NCBI GenBank assembly: GCA_031178305.1
Contig: JAPSJG010000033.1
Location: 1-14,170 of the forward strand
DNA from: Sinorhizobium sp.
GTDB lineage: Bacteria > Pseudomonadota > Alphaproteobacteria > Rhizobiales > Rhizobiaceae
Direction of reading: 5' to 3'
Length of the DNA stretch: 14,170 bases
Shown here: piece by piece, positions 7,499-13,238 of the stretch
How positions within the stretch are numbered: the first letter of the stretch is position 1
How the letters are laid out: every line of letters starts with the position of its first letter
Position numbers and translations under genes: made by a program
The notes under the pieces: generated by a model
What the model saw: the letters and a program-made list of their open reading frames with translations, nothing else
What the model was told of the DNA's origin: nothing
Databases searched by the model: none

Positions 7499-7540
7499 CC
7501 GACCCAGCACCAGAGCATAAGATGCATGAGGAGGGAAAAG

Positions 7541-8509
7541 GTGGAACACGAAATTGCCAAGTATAGACATGATCTGCCGCTCCTGCGCGGAGGAATGTTC
7601 CTCAGCGACGGGGGGATGGAGACGACGCTGATCTTCCATGAGGGATTGGAACTCCCGCATTTCGCATCCTTCGTCCTGCTGTCCTCGTCGGAGGGCCGCC
7701 GGCGGTTGCTCGGCTACTATACGCGCTATCTGGATATCGCCCGGCGGCACGGCACTGGTTTCGTGCTCGACACGGCGACATGGCGGGCCAATGCCGATTG
7801 GGGCGAAAAGCTCGGCTATGACCCCGAAGCATTGGCTCAGATCAATCAGGACGCGGTCTATCTGCTGACGGATCTGCGTGCCGAATACGAACGGCCGCAG
7901 GGACCGATCGTCATCAGTGGAGCCATCGGTCCGCGCGGCGACGGCTACAGGGCCGGCGGGATGACGGCCGACGAAGCGGAAGACTATCACGGCGCGCAAG
8001 TCGCCGCCTTTGCCGCGAGCGAAGCGGACCTAGTGGCCGCCTATACGCTGACCAATATCAATGAGGCGATCGGGATTGCCCGCGCGGCGAACAACAATGG
8101 AATGCCTTGCGCCATCTCCTTCACGGTCGAGACCGACGGCAGGCTCGTTACCGGCCGCTCGATCGAGGAAGCGATCGAGACCGTGGACGCGGCAACCGGC
8201 GGCTATCCCCATTTCTACATGATCAATTGCGCGCATCCGAGCCACTTCGAAAGAAGCCTCGACCAGCGCCAGCCTTGGGTGCAACGCATCGGCGGCATTC
8301 GCGCCAATGCCTCTACCAAGAGCCATGCCGAGCTCGATGAGAGCGACACGCTGGACATGGGCGATACGCATGATCTCGCCGAGCGCTATCGCGGCTTGAC
8401 CGGGCGTATGCCGCATCTGCGCATCCTCGGCGGCTGCTGCGGCACGGATCACCGGCATATCGCGGCGATCTGCGAGGCATGCCTGCCGACGGCTGCCCTC
8501 AGCGCCTGA
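7541..8509 (+). CDS. Homocysteine S-methyltransferase family protein
   Basis: A 322-residue single-domain TIM barrel of the zinc-dependent homocysteine S-methyltransferase family (MmuM/BHMT-like, Pfam S-methyl_trans). The three zinc-binding cysteines are present: C230 in INCAHP, and C299 and C300 in GGCCGT. The N-terminal LSDGGMETTLIF carries the expected DGG motif. It should transfer a methyl group from a donor such as S-methylmethionine or a betaine to homocysteine, giving methionine; the donor cannot be read from sequence. I chose GTG at 7541 because AGGAGGG ends 5 bases upstream. In-frame ATGs further 5' (7475, 7526) have no such site, and the conserved part begins after the GTG. It is divergent from the TetR regulator, which may control it. 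Confidence 0.9.
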   Translation: MEHEIAKYRHDLPLLRGGMFLSDGGMETTLIFHEGLELPHFASFVLLSSSEGRRRLLGYYTRYLDIARRHGTGFVLDTATWRANADWGEKLGYDPEALAQINQDAVYLLTDLRAEYERPQGPIVISGAIGPRGDGYRAGGMTADEAEDYHGAQVAAFAASEADLVAAYTLTNINEAIGIARAANNNGMPCAISFTVETDGRLVTGRSIEEAIETVDAATGGYPHFYMINCAHPSHFERSLDQRQPWVQRIGGIRANASTKSHAELDESDTLDMGDTHDLAERYRGLTGRMPHLRILGGCCGTDHRHIAAICEACLPTAALSA

Positions 8510-8525
8510 TTCATGCAGTTTTCAG

Positions 8526-8551
8526 TCCCTCCCGCGCACCGGCGGGAGGGA
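8526..8551. terminator. Strong GC-rich hairpin after the methyltransferase gene
   Basis: TCCCTCCCGC and GCGGGAGGGA form a perfect 10-bp stem with a six-base loop, 17 bases after the stop codon. No run of T follows on either strand, so it is a hairpin that may stabilise the 3' end or help termination, not a textbook intrinsic terminator. Confidence 0.5.
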
Positions 8552-8648
8552 GCCCGTGAGGTCTCGCCCCTCGCGAAAAGCGGACGGCTCGTGTAGACTC
8601 GCTGGGAAAGGGCGGCCCGAGCATCCTTATCACAGCCGCTGGAGAATG

Positions 8649-10154
8649 ATGGATAACGTCCCCCCGAGCAAAGCCTCCGAGACCGGCCCGTTTCCCTTCG
8701 ACAACAGCTATGCGCGGCTGCCCGCCAATTTCTATGCGCGTGTCGAGCCGACGCCGGTGGCGGAGCCTTGGCTCATCAAGCTCAATCGGTTACTTGCCGA
8801 GGAGCTCGGGCTCGACGTTGAATCGCTCGAGCGCGACGGCGCGGCGATCTTCTCCGGCAACAAGGTGCCCGCGGGCGCGGAGCCCATCGCCATGGCCTAT
8901 GCCGGCCATCAGTTCGGTACATTCGTCCCTCAGCTCGGCGACGGCCGCGCGATCCTCCTTGGGGAGGTGATCGATCGCAACGGGAAGCGCCGTGACATCC
9001 AGCTCAAGGGATCCGGGCAGACGCCCTATTCCCGCCGTGGCGACGGGCGCGCAGCGCTCGGGCCGGTCCTGCGCGAATACATCGTCAGCGAGGCGATGCA
9101 TGCGCTCGGCATCCCGACCACGCGCGCACTCGCCGCGACAGTTACGGGGCAGCCGGTCTACCGCGAGGAGATATTGCCCGGCGCCGTTTTCACCCGCGTC
9201 GCCGCGAGCCATATCCGTGTCGGCACCTTCCAGTTCTTCGCCGCCCGCGGCGACATGGAGTCGGTCCGGACCCTCGCCGATTATGTGATCGACCGCCACT
9301 ACCCCGAGCTCAAGGACGACGAGAGGCCCTATCTCGCCCTCTTCAAGGCGATAGCGGCGCGCCAGGCGGGATTGATCGCACGCTGGCTGCATGTCGGCTT
9401 CATCCATGGCGTGATGAACACCGACAATATGACGGTCTCCGGCGAGACGATCGACTTCGGCCCCTGCGCCTTCATGGATACCTACGATCCCAGGAAGGTG
9501 TTCAGCTCGATCGACCAGTTCGGCCGCTATGCCTATGCCAACCAGCCCGCCATCGGCCAATGGAACCTCGCCCGGCTCGCTGAAACGCTCGTGACGCTCT
9601 TTGACGCGGCCGCGGATACGGCGGTCAATCTCGCCAACGAGGTGCTGACAGAATACGGCCCGATCTTCCAGAACCATTGGCTCGACGGTATGCGCCGCAA
9701 GATCGGGCTTACGACGTCGGAAGACGGGGACCTCGACCTCGTCCAGTCGCTGTTGACGCTGATGCACAAGGGCAATGCGGACTTCACCCTCACCTTCCGG
9801 CGCCTTGCAGACTCGGCAGAGGACGATCGGGCGGACACGCAACTTGCCACCCTGTTCGAAGGATCGGGGGCGCTTTCGCCCTGGCTTCAGGACTGGCGCC
9901 GCCGGCTCGAGGCCGAAACGCTAACGCCGGGCGAGCGTGCCGCCGCCATGCGCGCCGTCAATCCGGCCTTCATTCCGCGCAATCACCGGGTGGAACAGGC
10001 GATCGAGGCGGCGACAACCGATGCGGACTTCTCGCTCTTTGAGGCTCTCCTCGCCGTGACGGCGAAGCCCTACGAGGACCAGCCGCAACAGGCCGCCTAT
10101 GCGGAACCGCCGAAGCCGGGCGAAGAAGTGCTGCAGACCTTCTGCGGGACTTAG
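8649..10154 (+). CDS. selO: Protein adenylyltransferase SelO (YdiU/UPF0061)
   Basis: A 501-residue pseudokinase that transfers AMP from ATP to Ser, Thr or Tyr of target proteins, linked to redox stress; cytosolic in bacteria. The key residues stand at a constant offset of seven from those I remember for Pseudomonas syringae SelO: K120 (QLKGSGQTPYS), E143, R183, R190, D259 with N260 (MNTDNM) and D269 of the DFG motif. The glycine-rich loop GSGQTPYSRRGDGRAALG is intact. The protein ends ...TFCGT, with Cys in place of the selenocysteine near the C-terminus of animal SelO. ATGATG at 8646-8651 follows GGAG; spacing favours the second ATG. It is preceded by a hairpin and followed by repeats, so it is probably a single-gene unit. 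Confidence 0.94.
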   Translation: MDNVPPSKASETGPFPFDNSYARLPANFYARVEPTPVAEPWLIKLNRLLAEELGLDVESLERDGAAIFSGNKVPAGAEPIAMAYAGHQFGTFVPQLGDGRAILLGEVIDRNGKRRDIQLKGSGQTPYSRRGDGRAALGPVLREYIVSEAMHALGIPTTRALAATVTGQPVYREEILPGAVFTRVAASHIRVGTFQFFAARGDMESVRTLADYVIDRHYPELKDDERPYLALFKAIAARQAGLIARWLHVGFIHGVMNTDNMTVSGETIDFGPCAFMDTYDPRKVFSSIDQFGRYAYANQPAIGQWNLARLAETLVTLFDAAADTAVNLANEVLTEYGPIFQNHWLDGMRRKIGLTTSEDGDLDLVQSLLTLMHKGNADFTLTFRRLADSAEDDRADTQLATLFEGSGALSPWLQDWRRRLEAETLTPGERAAAMRAVNPAFIPRNHRVEQAIEAATTDADFSLFEALLAVTAKPYEDQPQQAAYAEPPKPGEEVLQTFCGT

Positions 10155-10170
10155 GTCTTGGTTTAGACCT
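10153..10170 (+). other. Small hairpin overlapping the selO stop codon region
   Basis: AGGTCT-TGGTTT-AGACCT is a perfect 6-bp inverted repeat beginning within the selO stop codon. No T-run follows. It is a weak candidate for 3'-end stabilisation. Confidence 0.3.
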
Positions 10171-10220
10171 GGAGTAAAGAAAACGTGCTCGATTTGGCTC
10201 CACAGCTAGCCAGCCCCCCG

Positions 10221-10268
10221 CTGCCGCGACCTTCTTCCCGCTAGCGGGGCGAAGGAGACTCGCGGCAG
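10221..10268. repeat. Nested palindromic repeat, first module
   Basis: The outer arms CTGCCGCGA (10221-10229) and TCGCGGCAG (10260-10268) match perfectly and enclose inner arms CTTC/GAAG and CCCGC/GCGGG around a TA centre. This long, mostly paired structure sits between selO and merR. Its composition (CCTTCTTCCCGC...GCGGGGCGAAGGAGAC) resembles dispersed palindromic elements in rhizobial intergenic DNA, by memory only. Confidence 0.6.
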
Positions 10269-10274
10269 GATCCC

Positions 10275-10325
10275 AGTCCCCTCTCCGCGCTTGCGGGGAG
10301 AGGGCTAGGGTGAGGGGGGCAAGCC
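10275..10325. repeat. Palindromic repeat with CCCTCTCCGCGC...GCGGGGAGAGGG core
   Basis: The core 10279-10304 is a 12-bp inverted repeat with one mismatch and a two-base centre, followed by CTAGGGTGAGGGG. On the minus strand this reads CCCCTCACCCTAGCCCTCTC, a string I know as a very common dispersed intergenic repeat in many proteobacteria. It adjoins the preceding module, giving a two-module repeat cluster of about 110 bases. Confidence 0.65.
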
Positions 10326-10382
10326 CCCACACTACGGACCGCGGTCGCGCATTGTCGAATGCGGAGGTGGCGCCCATATAAA

Positions 10383-10410
10383 CCTCCAGCAACTATAATA
10401 GCTATGGAGG
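10383..10410 (+). promoter_or_regulatory. Candidate MerR-type operator/promoter of the merR gene
   Basis: CCTCCA (10383-10388) and TGGAGG (10405-10410) are inverted arms flanking a perfect TATAAT (10394-10399). MerR proteins bind dyads inside promoters, and this one lies immediately before the merR start; its right arm is also the Shine-Dalgarno GGAGG. A good -35 at normal spacing is missing, as is usual for promoters that need MerR activation, but that is weak evidence. Confidence 0.45.
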
Positions 10411-10415
10411 CGCGT

Positions 10416-10829
10416 ATGTATTCGATCGGTGACCTTTCGAAGCGGACGGGCGTCAAGATCCCGACGATCCGCTATTACGAGCAGATGGGGCTGCTCGCCG
10501 CGCCGGAACGGTCGAAAGGCAACCAGAGGCTTTACGAGAGGCGCGAACTCGAGCGGCTCGCCTTCATTCGCCATGCCCGCGAACTCGGTCTTTCGATAGA
10601 CGCGATCGGCGATCTTCTGGCTTTGAGCGAACATCCGGAGCATCCTTGCGGCGAGGCGGACCGCATCGCGAGCGAGCATCTCGCCGGCGTAAGGGAGAAG
10701 ATCGCGCGGCTGAGGAAGCTGGAGCACGATTTGGAGCGCATCGTCGCCTGCCATGGCGATCATATGATCGGCGATTGTCACGTCATCCGCGCGCTCGCCG
10801 ACCATTCGCTGTGCGAAAGCGAGCATTGA
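10416..10829 (+). CDS. MerR-family transcriptional regulator with metal-type cysteines
   Basis: A 137-residue regulator with an N-terminal winged helix-turn-helix (MYSIGDLSKRTGVKIPTIRYYE, then NQRLYERRELERLAFI), a dimerisation helix (about 80-112) and a C-terminal loop. Cysteines C78, C112, C121 and C133 recall the Cd/Pb/Hg/Zn-sensing members (PbrR, CadR, MerR, ZntR). The C112-x8-C121 spacing fits those proteins, while C78 to C112 is one residue shorter than in MerR or PbrR as I remember them. The ATG at 10416 has GGAGG 5 bases upstream; an ATG at 10404 has none. No metal transporter lies in the window, so its target is unknown. It ends 20 bases before the promoter of the attenuator region. 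Confidence 0.9.
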   Translation: MYSIGDLSKRTGVKIPTIRYYEQMGLLAAPERSKGNQRLYERRELERLAFIRHARELGLSIDAIGDLLALSEHPEHPCGEADRIASEHLAGVREKIARLRKLEHDLERIVACHGDHMIGDCHVIRALADHSLCESEH

Positions 10830-10848
10830 GCGCCGAAAAGAATCTGCG

Positions 10849-10877
10849 TTGACAAAATCCGGGAAATGGAGAATCTA
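10849..10877 (+). promoter_or_regulatory. Promoter of the attenuator-GNAT-PfpI unit
   Basis: A perfect TTGACA (10849-10854) is followed 17 bases later by AATCTA (10872-10877), or by ATCTAC with 18. Transcription would start at about 10883-10885, which is the ATG of the leader peptide, so the transcript may be leaderless. The -10 is poor against the E. coli consensus, but the -35 is exact and well placed between the merR stop and the leader peptide. Confidence 0.65.
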
Positions 10878-10882
10878 CGCGC

Positions 10883-10933
10883 ATGATCAAGAATGCACCC
10901 ATTTGCCGCGCGTATTTTTGGCTGTTCCGATAG
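10883..10933 (+). CDS. Leader peptide of a transcription attenuator (16 aa, aromatic-rich)
   Basis: The peptide is MIKNAPICRAYFWLFR, stop TAG. The codons TAT TTT TGG CTG TTC (10913-10927) put Tyr, Phe, Trp, Leu and Phe in a row just before and inside hairpin segment 1, exactly where control codons sit in trp and phe leader peptides. The peptide ends within the 1:2 hairpin and stops 28 bases before the terminator. No close Shine-Dalgarno is present (GGAG is 11 bases upstream). The predicted transcription start coincides with the ATG, so translation may begin leaderlessly, as I recall for the trpL peptide of Sinorhizobium meliloti. The identification rests on architecture, not similarity. Confidence 0.7.
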   Translation: MIKNAPICRAYFWLFR

Positions 10934-10961
10934 GAGCGGCCTGCTGATCATATTCAACAAG

Positions 10962-10987
10962 GCCGCCATCAGGCGGCTTTTGTTTTT
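10962..10987 (+). terminator. Intrinsic terminator of the attenuator
   Basis: GCCGCC-ATCA-GGCGGC followed by TTTTGTTTTT is a clear rho-independent terminator on the plus strand. It lies between a promoter and a gene on the same strand (GNAT starts 39 bases on), which argues for attenuation, not end-of-gene termination. Its left arm with loop, GCCGCCATCAGG, is repeated as an exact reverse complement, CCTGATGGCGGC, at 10995-11006. Confidence 0.9.
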
Positions 10988-11026
10988 CACGGCACCTGAT
11001 GGCGGCAGAGCCACAAGGAGCCGAGA

Positions 11027-11530
11027 ATGTTGCAGACCGCCATCCCTGACCTTCATTCTGTGCCGTCGGCCAGAGCGCCTATGGTGACGATCCGTTGCGC
11101 GAAACCGCGCGATCTTGCCGAACTGCGCGAAATGATCGTCGAGCTTTCCGCCCAACACGGCGACGCCGCCCCGATCACAAATGAACAGCTCGAGCGCGAC
11201 CTCTTCGGCCGCATGCCCTGGATCACCGCCCTCGTGGCGGAAGCCGGCTGTCAGTTGATCGGCTACGCGATCCTAATTCCGCAATACCGGGCGGCCGAGG
11301 GCGCGCGCGGCATGGAACTGCATCACCTTTTCGTGCGCCCCGGCCATCGCGGCACCGGCATCGGCCGGCACCTCGTCGCCAGGGCGCGGGAGCAGGCGAA
11401 GATGGCAGGATGCGACTACCTCACGGTCAGCGCCGCAACCGGCAATTTCCAAGCTCATCGTTTCTATGAATCGGAGCGCTTCGTTCCTCGCCCGGTGACC
11501 GGAATGCGCTATATGCAGAAGCTTGGCTGA
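11027..11530 (+). CDS. GNAT-family N-acetyltransferase under attenuator control
   Basis: A 167-residue acetyl-CoA-dependent acetyltransferase. Motif A is HLFVRPGHRGTGIGRHLVARA, with the R108-x2-G111-x-G113 pyrophosphate-binding loop; motif B lies around AATGNFQAHRFYESERFVPR. The fold starts near residue 20 (VTIRCAKPRDLAEL), so the first 18 residues are an extension. The ATG at 11027 has AAGGAG 6 bases upstream and is preferred over the ATG at 11081. The acceptor is unknown; candidates are a polyamine, amino acid, antibiotic or protein N-terminus. It is the first structural gene after the attenuator, and the DJ-1/PfpI gene follows after 13 bases with its own Shine-Dalgarno, so the two form an operon. 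Confidence 0.9.
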   Translation: MLQTAIPDLHSVPSARAPMVTIRCAKPRDLAELREMIVELSAQHGDAAPITNEQLERDLFGRMPWITALVAEAGCQLIGYAILIPQYRAAEGARGMELHHLFVRPGHRGTGIGRHLVARAREQAKMAGCDYLTVSAATGNFQAHRFYESERFVPRPVTGMRYMQKLG

Positions 11531-11543
11531 CGAGGAGAACGGG

Positions 11544-12113
11544 ATGCGGCTTGCGATCGCGCTGACGGAAGGCTTCGCCGACTGGGAATGCGCGCTGTTG
11601 ATGGCGACGGCGCGCGCAGAACTCGGCGTCGAACTCCTGGTCGCTTCACCCGGAGGCACGGTGGTCACCTCCATGGGCGGCCTGCACATCACGCCGCACC
11701 TGCCGGCAAAGACGCTTGCGCCGGCGGAGTTCGACGGGCTCGTGCTCTGCGGCGGCAATATCTGGGAAACCGCCGCGGCGCCCGATCTGTCGCATACAAT
11801 CCGTGCGTTCCATACGGCAGACCGTGTCGTCGCCGCGATCTGCGGCGCCACGCGGGCGCTTGCGGCAAGCGGGGTCCTGGATCGGATCGATCATACCGGA
11901 AACTCGGCCGAAAGCCTTGCGGCGGTTCCCGGCTATCATGGCCAGAGCCACTACCGTTACCAGCCACAAGCGGTTCGCAGCGGCCGGTTAGTGACCGCCG
12001 CCGGCACCGCGCCGGTCAGCTTTGCGGCCGAAATCTTTCGCGCCCTCGGCCTCGGATCCGAGGCGCTCGACGCCTATCTCGGGACCTATGCCAAGGAGCA
12101 TCGGCTCCGCTAA
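11544..12113 (+). CDS. DJ-1/PfpI-family (type 1 glutamine amidotransferase-like) protein
   Basis: A 189-residue flavodoxin-like protein. The conserved nucleophile-elbow Cys is C100 in VVAAICGATRALA, and the partner acid is E15 in EGFADWE; CGGNIWE and the HTGNS segment are also typical of this subgroup. Family members act as glyoxalases/deglycases, chaperones or redox sensors, and I cannot choose between them; residues needed for true glutamine amidotransfer are not evident. The ATG at 11544 follows AGGAG by six bases. It is the second gene of the attenuator-controlled operon, 13 bases after the GNAT stop. No clear intrinsic terminator follows before the convergent cytochrome gene. Confidence 0.9.
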   Translation: MRLAIALTEGFADWECALLMATARAELGVELLVASPGGTVVTSMGGLHITPHLPAKTLAPAEFDGLVLCGGNIWETAAAPDLSHTIRAFHTADRVVAAICGATRALAASGVLDRIDHTGNSAESLAAVPGYHGQSHYRYQPQAVRSGRLVTAAGTAPVSFAAEIFRALGLGSEALDAYLGTYAKEHRLR

Positions 12114-12193
12114 GTGCTGCCTCAATAAAAGGATTTTTTGACGTCGCAACAATGTTGGAGCGGCGGTACAACCGCATGCGAGCGCATCGCGCG

Positions 12194-13105
12194 TTATTGC
12201 GGCAGGGCCTTCAGATAAGCGGCGATCGCCTCGCGGTCGGAGGCGGGAAGCTTCGCCATGTTCTTCTGCACTTCAACCATCGAGCCGCCGACCGTGTCGA
12301 AATCCGGCGTGAAACCGGTTTCCAGATAGGAGGCGATGTCGGACTCGCTCCAGCTGCCGATGCTCTTCGAAGCCGGCGTGATGTCGGGTATGCGGCCCTC
12401 CCCTTCGGGGTTCGGCGCGCCGGCGAGCCACCTGCCCGGCTCGAAGCCGCCAAGCGCATTGCGCGGCGTGTGACACTCGCCGCAATGGCCGGGCCCTTCC
12501 ACGAGATATTGCCCGCGGGCAAGCTTGGGATCGGCCCTATCGAGCGCAACCCGGGGTCGGTCGGAGAAGTACAGGAACTTCCAGCCGCCGAGTGCCATGC
12601 GGATGTCGTAGGGGAAGGCCAGATCGTGCGGCGGCGCCACATTGCCGCTCTTCGGCAGAGTTTGCAGGAAACCCCAGAGATCGTTGATGTCCTTGGCGGT
12701 CATGCGGGCATAGGAGCCGTAGGGAAAGGATGGATAGAGATGCTCACTTTCCCTGCCAACGCCGCGCGTCATGGCGTTGCCGAACTCCGCCAGCGTCCAG
12801 CCGCCAATCCCCGCCGTGTCGTCCGGCGAGATGTTCGGAGGATAGAACGTCCCGAAGGGGCTTTTCAGCACGCGCCCGCCCGATAGCACGAGCCTCCGAT
12901 CGTCCTCGGCCCCACGAGCAGCGTGGCAGCTCGTGCAACCGCCGGCCCAGAAGAGCACCTCGCCATTGGCGAGATCCGGTTGACCCAGTCCCTGCCAATG
13001 CGCCTCATCCCATGGTCGCGGCTTTGTCAGCCACCACAGGGCGCCGGCGCCGACGAGAACCAGCAGGAGCAGACCGGCCAGAAGCCTACTTGTGCGCCGC
13101 CTCAT
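12194..13105 (-). CDS. Membrane-anchored diheme cytochrome c
   Basis: A 303-residue cytochrome with two CxxCH heme-binding sites, C57-TS-C60-H61 and C208-GE-C211-H212, in two class I domains (about 45-155 and 190-303). Residues 8-26 form an N-terminal hydrophobic helix without an obvious cleavage site, so it is probably tethered to the inner membrane and faces the periplasm. It resembles the cytochrome subunits of alcohol, aldehyde or gluconate dehydrogenases, which carry three hemes; this one has two and no dehydrogenase gene nearby. Possible axial Met ligands are M112 or M135 and M276 or M283. The ATG has AGGAG five bases upstream. It follows the cytochrome c' gene on the same strand after 133 bases and is probably co-expressed with it. 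Confidence 0.9.
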   Translation of the reverse strand: MRRRTSRLLAGLLLLVLVGAGALWWLTKPRPWDEAHWQGLGQPDLANGEVLFWAGGCTSCHAARGAEDDRRLVLSGGRVLKSPFGTFYPPNISPDDTAGIGGWTLAEFGNAMTRGVGRESEHLYPSFPYGSYARMTAKDINDLWGFLQTLPKSGNVAPPHDLAFPYDIRMALGGWKFLYFSDRPRVALDRADPKLARGQYLVEGPGHCGECHTPRNALGGFEPGRWLAGAPNPEGEGRIPDITPASKSIGSWSESDIASYLETGFTPDFDTVGGSMVEVQKNMAKLPASDREAIAAYLKALPQ

Positions 13106-13138
13106 GATCTCTCCTCGGGGCTATCGGAAATTGGCGGG

Positions 13139-13160
13139 TGCGGGCGGAAAACCGCCCACA
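13139..13160. repeat. Hairpin with GGGCGG-AAAA-CCGCCC core between the cytochrome genes
   Basis: GGGCGG (13142-13147) and CCGCCC (13152-13157) enclose AAAA, and flanking TG/CA extends the stem beyond one mismatch. The core GCGGAAAACCGC also occurs in the repeat at about 2939-2950, and the following CACACTTTTCCCC resembles a dispersed rhizobial intergenic sequence I remember. It lies in the 133-base gap between the cytochrome genes, with no U-tract on their strand. Confidence 0.5.
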
Positions 13161-13238
13161 CTTTTCCCCATCCCGCGCTATAACGCAGGAAGGAATGCGC
13201 CGGCCGAATCGACGCACTCCAAGCAGAGAAACCGGCCT

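Larger units (their letters stand above)
10883..10987 (+). ncRNA. Ribosome-mediated transcription attenuator; terminated leader RNA of about 105 nt
   Basis: Three mutually exclusive pairings can be drawn. The 1:2 pause hairpin pairs GGCTGTTCC (10920-10928) with GGAGCGGCC (10933-10941) around a GATA loop, nine pairs including two G-U. The 2:3 antiterminator pairs GCGGCCT (10936-10942) with AGGCCGC (10960-10966), seven perfect pairs. The 3:4 terminator pairs GCCGCC (10962-10967) with GGCGGC (10972-10977), followed by TTTTGTTTTT. A ribosome stalled on the Tyr-Phe-Trp codons would cover segment 1, free segment 2 to pair with segment 3, and allow read-through into the GNAT gene. With fast translation the 1:2 and 3:4 hairpins form and transcription ends, leaving a small RNA that could have its own role. 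Confidence 0.75.

Noticed and set aside
8790..9842. A 350-codon minus-strand open frame inside selO
   Set aside because: It is antisense to a highly conserved selO with intact active-site residues; no independent support.
10893..11087. A 64-codon frame running through the attenuator into the GNAT gene
   Set aside because: It crosses the intrinsic terminator in a different frame from both the leader peptide and GNAT and lacks a ribosome binding site; the 10883 frame fits the attenuator geometry.
12114..12193. Possible intrinsic terminator between the convergent DJ-1 and cytochrome genes (TTTTTTG at 12134-12140)
   Set aside because: No stable hairpin precedes the T-run on either strand.
11588..12886. 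A 432-codon plus-strand open frame spanning the end of the DJ-1 gene and the antisense of the diheme cytochrome
   Set aside because: It mixes an alternative frame of one real gene with the antisense of another; there is no ribosome site and the composition is typical of shadow frames.
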